The position numbers were made by a program, and so were the translations under genes. From positions 1 to 64,000 of the forward strand of contig CANJNI010000024.1 in assembly GCA_947475995.1 (NCBI GenBank): DNA of 64,000 nt. Reading direction: 5' to 3'. How positions within the stretch are numbered: position 1 is the stretch's first letter; each line of letters opens with the position of its first letter. Source of the DNA: Beijerinckiaceae bacterium (GTDB lineage: Bacteria > Pseudomonadota > Alphaproteobacteria > Rhizobiales > Beijerinckiaceae). The notes beneath the pieces were generated by a model, which ran no database searches, was not told where the DNA came from, and saw only the letters and a list, made by a program, of their open reading frames with translations. Shown in pieces: positions 37,439-45,039 of the stretch.

Positions 37439-38394
37439 GATTTTCCGGTGGTCCGATGCAGGCGGTCGAGCAGCGCATGCGCTTCGCCGACGACGCCGCG
37501 CCGGAAGAGCAGGATGCAGAGAATGAAGATCGCTCCGATCACGGCCTGAATTGGCAGGCCTGAATCGGCCAGATAATTCTCGAGCGCCACCGTGATCAGC
37601 GCACCCACGAAAGGCCCCAGCAACGTGCCGAGGCCGCCGAGCAGCGTCATCAGGATCACGCTGCCGGACGTCGTCCAGTGGACGTCGGTGAGCGTCGCAA
37701 GCTTGAAGGCGATGGCCTTGTTGGCGCCCGCAAGCCCGGCGAGCGCGGCCGAGAGCACGAAGGCCTGCAGCTTGAAGCGGTTCGCCACATAGCCGAGCGA
37801 AATGGCGCGCGGCTCGTTATCGCGGATCGCGTGGAGAACCTGACCGAAGGGCGAGTGAATGATGCGATGAATCAGCATCAGTGCGCCGACGAAAATCGCC
37901 AGGGTGGTAAAATAGAGCACCGTCAGGTTGTCGAGATCGAAGAGGCCGAGCACCCTGCCGCGCGGGATGGAGGTCAACCCGTCTTCCTTGCCGGTGAACG
38001 GCAATTGCACGGCGAGAAAATAGATCATCTGCGCCAGCGCAAGCGTGATCATCGCGAAATAGATGCCCTGACGGCGGATCGCCAGATAGCCGAAGACCGC
38101 GCCGAGCGCCGCCGCCGCAAACACACCGAGGATGATAGAAACCTCGAACGGCATGCCCCACGCCTTCGCCGCATGCCCCGCCACATAGGCAGCCGCACCG
38201 AAATAAGCCGCGTGGCCGAACGAAAGAAGGCCGCAGGAGCCGAGCAGCAGATTGAACGCGCTGGCGAATAGCGCGTAGCAGAGCACCTTTGTGAGGAACA
38301 GCGGATAAAACAGGAACGGCGCGGCCAAAGCCGCGACAGCCGCGACGGCGAGCAGGATCAGGTTTGTGCGGTTGCGCAGCGCATCGGCGGCCAT
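37426..38394 (-). CDS. livM: Branched-chain-type ABC permease (LivM-like)
   Basis: This 322-residue membrane protein has about nine hydrophobic helices and LivM signatures: GSCGLLSFGHAAYFGAAAYV, AIRRQGIYFAMITLALAQM and HAIRDNEPRAISLGYVANRFK. ATG 38394 was chosen because the conserved domain starts there; the frame is open further upstream into livH. Gene order on the minus strand is binding protein, livG, livF, livH, livM. Confidence 0.9.
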   Translation of the reverse strand: MAADALRNRTNLILLAVAAVAALAAPFLFYPLFLTKVLCYALFASAFNLLLGSCGLLSFGHAAYFGAAAYVAGHAAKAWGMPFEVSIILGVFAAAALGAVFGYLAIRRQGIYFAMITLALAQMIYFLAVQLPFTGKEDGLTSIPRGRVLGLFDLDNLTVLYFTTLAIFVGALMLIHRIIHSPFGQVLHAIRDNEPRAISLGYVANRFKLQAFVLSAALAGLAGANKAIAFKLATLTDVHWTTSGSVILMTLLGGLGTLLGPFVGALITVALENYLADSGLPIQAVIGAIFILCILLFRRGVVGEAHALLDRLHRTTGKSHQG

Positions 38395-38396
38395 CG

Positions 38397-39266
38397 TCAG
38401 CGCTCCCGTCCGAAAAGGCCGGCAGGGCGCACCAGCAGAACGAGGATCATCACCACGAACACGACCATGTTGGAGCCTTGCGGATAAAGCACTTTCGCAA
38501 GTCCCTCCAGCAGGCCGAGACTGAGACTCGTGACGATGGAGCCGAGGATCGACCCCATGCCGCCGATGACGATGATGGCGAAGACGACGATGATCAGGTC
38601 TGCGCCCATGATGGGGCTGACCGTGTAGATAGGAGCGGCCAGAACGCCTGCCGCGCCCGCCAGCGCAACGCCTGCACCGAACCCGAAAGTCATCAGGGCC
38701 GGGACGTTGACGCCGAAAGCGCGCGTCAGCGCCGGGTTTTCGGTCGCGGCGCGTAGCGTACGCCCCAGCGAGGTTTTCTCCAGCGTGTACCAAGCGGTGA
38801 AACAGGTCACGATGGACGCCACCACGACCCAGGCGCGGTATTTCGGCAGGAACATGAAGCCGAGATTGTAGCCGCCGGCCAGTTCCGGCGGCACCGGATA
38901 GGGCCGCCCGGCGGTCTGGAATATGTAGATGAAGATGCCCTGCGTGAACATCAGCACGCCGAAAGTCAGCAGCAATCCATATTCATGCGGCAGCTTGTAG
39001 ATCCGGCGCAGAAGCGTGCGCTCCACAGCGGCTCCGATGAGACCGACGATCAGCGGAGAGAGGAAGAGCGCATAAAAGTAGGTGACGCCAAGCTCCCGGA
39101 GCAGCAGCCACGAAAAGAATGCGCCCATCATGTAAAAGGCGCCCTGCGCGATATTGGCGATGCCGAGCAGGCCGAAGATGATTGCTAGGCCAAGGCTCAT
39201 CATGGCGTAGAACGAGCCGTTGATGAGGCCGACGAGCAACTGGCCGAAAAGAACCTGCGTCGACAT
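38397..39266 (-). CDS. livH: Branched-chain-type ABC permease (LivH-like)
   Basis: The 289-residue integral membrane protein has about eight helices with LivH motifs LVGLINGSFYAMMSLGLAII, RAATENPALTRAFGVN and IVVFAIIVIGGMGSI. It pairs with LivM to form the channel. It starts at the base where livF stops and ends 2 bases before livM. Substrate is likely an aromatic acid given the neighbours, as in CouHTWUV-type importers. Confidence 0.9.
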   Translation of the reverse strand: MSTQVLFGQLLVGLINGSFYAMMSLGLAIIFGLLGIANIAQGAFYMMGAFFSWLLLRELGVTYFYALFLSPLIVGLIGAAVERTLLRRIYKLPHEYGLLLTFGVLMFTQGIFIYIFQTAGRPYPVPPELAGGYNLGFMFLPKYRAWVVVASIVTCFTAWYTLEKTSLGRTLRAATENPALTRAFGVNVPALMTFGFGAGVALAGAAGVLAAPIYTVSPIMGADLIIVVFAIIVIGGMGSILGSIVTSLSLGLLEGLAKVLYPQGSNMVVFVVMILVLLVRPAGLFGRER

Positions 39267-39970
39267 CAGACCCCCAGATAGCTTTTGATCTGGTCGGCGC
39301 GAGACGTGACCTCGTCGCGGCGGATCATGTCGACGATCTTTCCGTGCTCCATCACATAGTGACGGTCGGCGATGCGTGAGGCGAAGCGAAAATTCTGTTC
39401 CACAAGAATCATCGTGTGGCCCATGGCCTTCATGGCCGCGATGGCGTGGCCGATCTGCTGGATGATGACCGGGGCCAGTCCTTCGGTCGGCTCGTCGAGC
39501 AGATAGATGTTTGCGCCGGTCCGCAAAACGCGGGCGAAGGCGAGCATCTGCTGTTCGCCGCCCGACAGTCGCGTGCCCTGACTGCGACGGCGCTCTTTCA
39601 GGTTCGGAAACAGCTTCCAGATGTCCTCAAGGCTCATGCCGCCTTCAGCAAGCTTGGGCGGCAGCATGAGGTTGTCCATCACGTCGAGGCTGGCATAGAT
39701 GCCGCGCTCTTCCGGCACATATCCCATGCCGAGCCGCGCGATACGCTCCGACGGCCAGTCGATCGTCTCGTTGCCGCAGATTCGGATGGAGCCCTGACGC
39801 TTTTCGAGAATCCCCATGATGGCGCGCATCGTGGAGGTCTTTCCTGCGCCGTTGCGGCCGATGATGGTGACGACCTCGCCGCGCGAGACTTCCAGATTCA
39901 CTCCATGCAGCACGTGGGATTCGCCGTAGAACCCATGCAGGTCGCGGATCGCGATGACCGGCTCAGTCAT
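39266..39970 (-). CDS. livF: Branched-chain-type ABC ATPase (LivF-like)
   Basis: The 234-residue ATPase has Walker A GRNGAGKTS, signature LSGGEQQML, Walker B IYLLDEPTEGLAP and the H-loop region. It energises the LivHM permease. ATG 39970 lies inside the livG end (8-base overlap), and the open frame continuing upstream is not conserved-looking. Confidence 0.92.
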   Translation of the reverse strand: MTEPVIAIRDLHGFYGESHVLHGVNLEVSRGEVVTIIGRNGAGKTSTMRAIMGILEKRQGSIRICGNETIDWPSERIARLGMGYVPEERGIYASLDVMDNLMLPPKLAEGGMSLEDIWKLFPNLKERRRSQGTRLSGGEQQMLAFARVLRTGANIYLLDEPTEGLAPVIIQQIGHAIAAMKAMGHTMILVEQNFRFASRIADRHYVMEHGKIVDMIRRDEVTSRADQIKSYLGV

Positions 39971-40727
39971 GGTCGGTCCCCACATAGGCTTCGATGACGG
40001 CGGGATCGCGCGACACCTGCTCATAAGTGCCTTCGGCCAGCACCTCTCCACGCGCCAGAACCGTGATGTAATCGGACAGATGCGCCACTACTGACAGATT
40101 ATGTTCGACCATCAGAACCGTGCGGTGGTCGGCGACGCGGCGAATGAGGGCGGCCGTTCGCTCCACGTCCTCATGGCCCATGCCGGCCATGGGCTCGTCC
40201 AGCAACAGCAACTCGGGATCGAGCGCCAGAGTCGTGGCGAGTTCCAGCGCACGACGGCGGCCGTAGGGCAATTCGCCGGCCTTGCGGTCACGCAGTTCAT
40301 CGAGACCGACCTCGTTCAGCAGTTCGCGCGCCCGATCATCCAGCACATGCAACACGCGCTCGGACTTCCAGAAGGCGAAATCGTCCTTGCGAAAGCGCTG
40401 CAGGGCGACGCGCACGTTTTCCAGAGCCGTCATGCTGGCGAAAACCGCCGAGATCTGGAACGAGCGCACCATGCCAAGGCGCGCGACCTGGCTGGGCGCA
40501 GTCGAGGTGATGTCGAGGCCCTTGAAGGTGATCTTGCCGGACGTCGGCTGGTGAAACTTCGTTGCGAGATTGAAGACAGTCGTCTTGCCGGCGCCGTTGG
40601 GGCCGATCAGCGCGTGGATCGTGCCGCGCCGCACATCGAGATTGAGATCGCGCACGGCGACAAAGCCCGCGAAAGTCTTTCGCACGGCTCGCATCTGCAG
40701 GATGGGCGCTGCCGGATCGACGCTCAT
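39963..40727 (-). CDS. livG: Branched-chain-type ABC ATPase (LivG-like)
   Basis: This 254-residue ATPase has Walker A GPNGAGKTT, Walker B LLLLDEPMAGMGHEDV and a LivG-type C-terminus (EVLAEGTYEQVSRDPAVIEAYVG). The signature motif is weak (AGELPYGRRRALELA), which is usual for LivG. It is separated from the binding-protein gene by 61 bases containing a hairpin. Confidence 0.92.
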   Translation of the reverse strand: MSVDPAAPILQMRAVRKTFAGFVAVRDLNLDVRRGTIHALIGPNGAGKTTVFNLATKFHQPTSGKITFKGLDITSTAPSQVARLGMVRSFQISAVFASMTALENVRVALQRFRKDDFAFWKSERVLHVLDDRARELLNEVGLDELRDRKAGELPYGRRRALELATTLALDPELLLLDEPMAGMGHEDVERTAALIRRVADHRTVLMVEHNLSVVAHLSDYITVLARGEVLAEGTYEQVSRDPAVIEAYVGTDHD

Positions 40728-40751
40728 GGGAGTATCAATTCATGAAAGGCG

Positions 40752-40783
40752 AGGGCCGCGCGGACAAATGTCCCCGCGGCCCT
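40752..40783 (-). terminator. Intercistronic GC-rich hairpin
   Basis: AGGGCCGCG (40752-40760) pairs with CGCGGCCCT (40775-40783), with an inner GGAC/GTCC stem. There is no good T run, so on the minus strand it more likely attenuates or stabilises the message after the binding-protein gene than fully terminates it, letting the binding protein be made in excess over the transporter. Confidence 0.6.
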
Positions 40784-40788
40784 GCTGC

Positions 40789-42000
40789 TTACTTCTTGAA
40801 GGCCGGGCAATCGCCTTCGGGGATCGGGCGGAATGCGTCCTTCCCGGGGATCGTGGCGACGACCTTCTGGAGGTCCCATTCGCCCTTCGATTCCGACGGC
40901 TTCTTGATCTGCACGAGATAGACGTCGTGGATCATGCGGCCGTCTTCACGCAGCGTGCCGGCGGACGTGAAGGCGTCCTTCACGGGCGTCTTGCGCATCT
41001 GGGCGATGACGGTTTTCGGATCGGTGCTGTTCACGGCCTGCACGGCCTTGAGATAGTTCAGCACGGCCGAATAGGTGCCGACCTGGAAGGTCGACGGAGC
41101 CGTCTTCCGGCGCTCGATGAACTTCTTCATGAAGGCGGCGGCTTCCGGGCTCATGTCGGCGTGCCAGGTGGTGACGTACATGCCGTCCTGCGCGACATCG
41201 AGGCTGGCGCTCTTGATCGCCGGCAGCGAGTCGAGGCCGAGCGCGACGATCTTCTGGCCCGCAGCGGTGAGGCCGAATTCCTTGGCGGCCTTCACGGAGT
41301 TGATGGCGTCGTCGCCGCCATTGTTCATGGCGATGACGTCAGCCTTGGAGGCCTGCGCCTGAAGCACGAAGGACGAGAAGTCCGTGGTGCCGAGCGGCGC
41401 CTTCACGGAGCCGACGACTTCGCCGCCCGCCGCCTTCACGGCGCCAGAGACTGCGCCTTCCAGAGCAGCGCCGAAGGCATAGTCGGCGGAAATGAAGAAC
41501 CACTTCTTCCCGAGGGTCGGAACCGCGAGGCCGATGCCCTTGCCCATCTGGTACGTGTCATAGACCCAGTGCACGGAATTGTCGGGCGCGCAGGCCTTGC
41601 CGGTGAAATCGGCGGAACCGGCGCTGGTCAGCAGCACGGTCTTGTTCTTTGCCTTGGCGACATCCACGACCGCGAAACCGACGGCGGAATTGACGAGATC
41701 GGTGACAGCGTCAACCTTGTCGACGTCGAACCAGCGATTGGCGACGGAGACGCCGACGTCGGGCTTGTTCTGGTGGTCGCCGGCCAGAATCTCGATCGGA
41801 ACGCCGTTGATCTTGCCGCCCATTTCTTCGGCGGCCATGCGGGCGGCTTCAACCGAGCCATTGCCGGAATTCTGTTCGTAACCGCCCGACAGATCGGTCA
41901 GGACGCCGATGCGGACGCGGCCGTTGGCAATTTCGGCCTGGGCTGCGGAAACCATCAGGGCGGCAGCGGCGGCCGCACCCATCAAATTGCGGATCAACAT
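40789..42000 (-). CDS. Periplasmic substrate-binding protein of Liv-type ABC importer
   Basis: This 403-residue protein has a signal peptide (cleavage near AQA-EI) and a type I periplasmic binding fold (VRIGVLTDLSGGYEQNSGNG, KKWFFISADYAFG). It heads the operon. Aromatic-acid-type homologues fit the catabolic neighbours better than leucine uptake (inference). A promoter is visible upstream. Confidence 0.9.
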   Translation of the reverse strand: MLIRNLMGAAAAAALMVSAAQAEIANGRVRIGVLTDLSGGYEQNSGNGSVEAARMAAEEMGGKINGVPIEILAGDHQNKPDVGVSVANRWFDVDKVDAVTDLVNSAVGFAVVDVAKAKNKTVLLTSAGSADFTGKACAPDNSVHWVYDTYQMGKGIGLAVPTLGKKWFFISADYAFGAALEGAVSGAVKAAGGEVVGSVKAPLGTTDFSSFVLQAQASKADVIAMNNGGDDAINSVKAAKEFGLTAAGQKIVALGLDSLPAIKSASLDVAQDGMYVTTWHADMSPEAAAFMKKFIERRKTAPSTFQVGTYSAVLNYLKAVQAVNSTDPKTVIAQMRKTPVKDAFTSAGTLREDGRMIHDVYLVQIKKPSESKGEWDLQKVVATIPGKDAFRPIPEGDCPAFKK

Positions 42001-42043
42001 ATGCGTTTCTCCCCTTGTATGTCGCCTTGAGCGACGTGGGGAG

Positions 42044-42071
42044 AGATTAGAGCGCCGCGTCGGCTTGTCAA
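42044..42071 (-). promoter_or_regulatory. Sigma-70-like promoter of the ABC importer operon
   Basis: On the minus strand TTGACA (42071-42066) is followed after 16 bases by TAATCT (42049-42044), about 45 bases before the ATG at 42000. A TTAT-N5-ATAA dyad (42076-42088) sits immediately upstream and could bind a regulator. Confidence 0.6.
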
Positions 42072-42117
42072 TTCGTTATCTGGTATAATTGATCAGGCCG
42101 CGCCCAAACGGCATCGA

Positions 42118-42133
42118 CCGCCCCGAAGGGCGG
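42118..42133 (-). terminator. Short hairpin after irr
   Basis: CCGCCC-CGAA-GGGCGG forms a 6-bp stem-loop 24 bases after the irr stop on the minus strand. No T run follows, so termination is only possible. Confidence 0.4.
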
Positions 42134-42156
42134 CTCGCGCGCCGGAATGGCCGTAT

Positions 42157-42621
42157 TCAGCCCTGATCGACGGGAAGCGGCTCCAGCCGGACCACGACGT
42201 CCACGCCCACCACGCGCATTCCGGGCGGGGGCTGGATCTGAAGTTGCGGTACCAGATTGTCGGGTATGTCGAACAGTTCGTCCGAACCGTCCATGAAGTA
42301 ATGGAAATGCGGGCCGACCGTCGTGTCGAACCAGATGCGGTTCCCGTAGACCGCAACCTCGCGCAGAAGCCCGTTCTGGGCGAATTCACGCAGCGTGTTG
42401 TAAATGGTCGCCAGAACCGGGCGAGGCCGGAAAATCGCGGCTTCCTCGTAAATCTGCTCCGCCGTGAAGTGGCGACCGCCCTCCTGGAACAGCAACTGGC
42501 CGATCTGCACGCGCGGGCGCGTCGGGCGTATGCCCTTTGCGGCCAGAAGCGCTCTGGCGGTCGCAGGAGATACGATCCCCTGCGCGCCATCCCCGGTGGG
42601 CCGAATTGTAGGCTGCGCCAT
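42157..42621 (-). CDS. irr: Irr, Fur-family iron/haem-responsive regulator
   Basis: The 154-residue protein is a Fur-superfamily regulator with GIRPTRPRVQIGQLLF, the recognition region RPVLATIYNTLREFAQNGLL and the Irr hallmark GNRIWFDTTVGPHFHYF, with the HxH haem/metal site. It has no cysteine, so the Bradyrhizobium-type haem motif is absent, as in many rhizobial Irr. It represses or activates iron genes under low iron. ATG 42621 has AGGGGAAG upstream; a start at 42639 is possible. A candidate Irr box lies about 80 bases upstream. Confidence 0.88.
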   Translation of the reverse strand: MAQPTIRPTGDGAQGIVSPATARALLAAKGIRPTRPRVQIGQLLFQEGGRHFTAEQIYEEAAIFRPRPVLATIYNTLREFAQNGLLREVAVYGNRIWFDTTVGPHFHYFMDGSDELFDIPDNLVPQLQIQPPPGMRVVGVDVVVRLEPLPVDQG

Positions 42622-42699
42622 CAACGACTTCCCCTGCATACGAACACGATGCCAAAGCCGACGCCAGGGAGCAACGCCAAAATCCCGCCATTTGCGAAA

Positions 42700-42714
42700 T
42701 TAGAACCTGTCTAA
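42700..42714 (-). promoter_or_regulatory. Candidate Irr box (iron control element)
   Basis: TTAGAA-CCT-GTCTAA is one mismatch away from the Irr-box pattern TTAGAA-N3-TTCTAA that I recall for rhizobia, and it contains a perfect TTAGA-N5-TCTAA dyad. It is upstream of irr, in the gap after the FAH gene, suggesting autoregulation. Confidence 0.55.
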
Positions 42715-42734
42715 GTCCGCCGTCGATGGCAGCT

Positions 42735-43619
42735 TCAGCCGTTCGCCATCACGGGAATCTGCATGCGGCCGATGCCCTGCATTTCGAACGTCATCACGTC
42801 GCCCGGCGCGACGCGGCCCACGCCCGAGCAGGTGCCGGTCATGATGATGTCGCCCGGCAGGAGCGTGTAAAAGGACGAAGCCAGCGCGATCTGCTGACGG
42901 ACCTTCATGATCATGTCGCTGGTGTTGGACTTCTGCCGCAGGTCGTCATTGACCCACAGGCTGAAATCGAGCGTCTCGGGATCGGCGATCTCGTCCTTCG
43001 TGACGAGCCACGGGCCCAGCACCGAATAGGTGTCGATCGACTTGCGGAACGAGCGATCTTCCTTGCCGCGCACCACCATGTCGAGAGCCATCGCGTAGCC
43101 GACGACATAATCGAGCGCATCCTTCTCGGCGATATCCGAGCCGCGCTTGCCGATGACAAGGCCGAGTTCGGCTTCATGATCATTGCGGCGATCAGGAAAG
43201 CGCAGCTTCACGCCCTCGGAGGGACCGACAAGCGAGGAGTTGGCCTTCAGGAAGAAGCCTTGATCGAGAACAGTCTGCACGCCCGAGGACGAGTCGCGCT
43301 CGCCGCGGTTGCGGTGCTCGATGGTGGTGTCCGCGGCCATTTCCGCCCGGTGCGCCTGATAATTGGTCGGCACGCCGATGATCTTGCTGGGGTTGGCGAC
43401 AGGGCTCAGGAACCGGACCGAGGCTGCATCGAAGGTCTGTCCCTTGTCGGCGAGCTTTTCGATATCGGCGCGCCATGCGTCGAGATTGGCGATCAGGCGA
43501 TCGCTGACCGGGGCCGGATAGCGGACGGGTTCAAGCCGGTCGAGGATGGAAGTGACGTCATGGACCTTGTCGCCCCGCACGACCCCGATACGATTGTCAT
43601 TGAACCGACAGATCCTCAT
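42735..43619 (-). CDS. Fumarylacetoacetate hydrolase (FAH) family protein
   Basis: The 294-residue protein has the FAH metal site and core: DHEAELGLVIGKRGSDI, VRGKEDRSFRKSIDTY, WVNDDLRQKSNTSDMI and DIIMTGTCSGVG. FAH-family enzymes cleave C-C bonds of acylpyruvates late in aromatic catabolism. ATG 43619 follows a GGGGAG site. It precedes irr on the same strand. Confidence 0.88.
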   Translation of the reverse strand: MRICRFNDNRIGVVRGDKVHDVTSILDRLEPVRYPAPVSDRLIANLDAWRADIEKLADKGQTFDAASVRFLSPVANPSKIIGVPTNYQAHRAEMAADTTIEHRNRGERDSSSGVQTVLDQGFFLKANSSLVGPSEGVKLRFPDRRNDHEAELGLVIGKRGSDIAEKDALDYVVGYAMALDMVVRGKEDRSFRKSIDTYSVLGPWLVTKDEIADPETLDFSLWVNDDLRQKSNTSDMIMKVRQQIALASSFYTLLPGDIIMTGTCSGVGRVAPGDVMTFEMQGIGRMQIPVMANG

Positions 43620-43807
43620 CCGTTTTCTCCCCAATGAATTGCGCTGCGCCCCCCGGGGGCGTCGGGCGCAGTGTTACTATGGGGCGCGCGCAAAAGCACC
43701 GGGTTTTCTGGGGCCGGCGGTGGCGGCGCAGCGATGGTCAGCGCCCGTCTCATTGCTGGACCCGCCTCGCCCCTGTAGGCTCCGCGCGTCTCCCGCACCG
43801 GAAAGCC
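43620..43807. other. Divergent intergenic region (188 bases)
   Basis: The gap separates the FAH gene (minus) from the SbcD-like gene (plus). I found no LexA box, palindrome or strong promoter here by eye. Confidence 0.3.
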
Positions 43808-45037
43808 ATGAATTTCTCCTTCCTGCATGCCGCCGACCTGCATCTCGGCAGTCCCCTGCTGGGCCTGACCAGCAAGGACGAAGCGGTTGCGCGCCGTTTT
43901 GCAGCCGCCAATCGTGATGCCTTCAGCGAACTCGTGACTGTGGCGATTCAGGAAAAGGTCGCCTTTGCGGTGCTGGCCGGCGATCTGTTCGACGGCGAAT
44001 GGAAGGACGCCAGCATCGGGCTTTTCTTCAACAAGGAAATCGCCCGCCTCGCCCGCGCCGGTATCCCGGTCTATTTCATTCGAGGCAATCACGACGCGGA
44101 AACCGAGGTGACCAAGGCGGTCCCGCTGCCGCCGACTGTGCATGAATTTTCCACGCGCGCGCCGCAGACGAAGCGAATCGAAGAGCTGAAAGTCGCCCTG
44201 CACGGCAGGGGATTCGCGGATCGGGCCGTAACGGACAACATCGCCGTCACCTACCCTCCGCCCGTCGATGGCTGGTTCAACATCGGCCTGTTGCACACAT
44301 CCTGCGAGGGCCATACGGCGCACGCCACCTATGCGCCCTGCTCCACGGCCGATCTCGTCAATCGCAATTATCATTACTGGGCGCTCGGCCATGTCCATGA
44401 TCACGCGGTGCTGCATCGCGACCCATGGATCGTCTATCCGGGCAATCTGCAGGGACGCAGCATCCGTGAATGCGGTCCCAAGGGGGCTGTGATCGTCGAC
44501 GTGCGCGACGGGCATGTGGCCGGCGTCCGGCGGGTCATCGTGGACCGCGCCCGCTGGCTGGAAGTTCAGGTGGACCTTTCGGGAGCCGACGGGCTCGAGC
44601 GCGCGCTGCTTCTCGTCAAGGACGCTCTGGCGGACCCGCTGGGCGAGGCCAAGGGCCGGATGGCGGCCGTGCGGGTGACGCTGACCGGGCCCTGCGCGCT
44701 GCATGGCGAGTTGATGACGCGCGCGGCGGACCTGCGCGACGACGTGCAGGCGTTCATCGACCATGCCCACGATGAGGCCTGGCTCGAAGCGCTGAAGATC
44801 AGGACGACGGCGCTGGTCTCGACGCGCGGCGCGGCCTTGCCTGCGCTGGACCCGGAAGCCATTCTGACCGGGATGGAACATGATCCCGAGTTGCTCGACC
44901 GGGCCAAGGACCTTGTGGGGCTGATCAAGACGCGCCTTCCGGGCAATCTTGCGACCAGCGAACTCGACGACCTCGACGCGCTCATCCGCGAAGCCCGTAT
45001 TGTGGCCATCGCGCGCGCCTCCGCTGCGGAGTGCTGA
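43808..45037 (+). CDS. SbcD/Mre11-like metallophosphoesterase (YhaO type)
   Basis: This 409-residue protein has the metallophosphoesterase motifs LHAADLHLGSP, AVLAGDLFDGEW, RGNHDAETE, LLHTSCEGH and ALGHVHDHAVL. It is the nuclease partner of the following SbcC-like ATPase and likely processes DNA ends or hairpins. The stop lies just before the ATPase start (45040). I saw no obvious SOS box upstream. Confidence 0.88.
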   Translation: MNFSFLHAADLHLGSPLLGLTSKDEAVARRFAAANRDAFSELVTVAIQEKVAFAVLAGDLFDGEWKDASIGLFFNKEIARLARAGIPVYFIRGNHDAETEVTKAVPLPPTVHEFSTRAPQTKRIEELKVALHGRGFADRAVTDNIAVTYPPPVDGWFNIGLLHTSCEGHTAHATYAPCSTADLVNRNYHYWALGHVHDHAVLHRDPWIVYPGNLQGRSIRECGPKGAVIVDVRDGHVAGVRRVIVDRARWLEVQVDLSGADGLERALLLVKDALADPLGEAKGRMAAVRVTLTGPCALHGELMTRAADLRDDVQAFIDHAHDEAWLEALKIRTTALVSTRGAALPALDPEAILTGMEHDPELLDRAKDLVGLIKTRLPGNLATSELDDLDALIREARIVAIARASAAEC

Positions 45038-45039
45038 AG

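Noticed and set aside
43620-43807. LexA control of the SbcD/SbcC-like pair
   Set aside because: No GTTC-N7-GTTC or GAAC-N7-GAAC pattern was found in the upstream gap.
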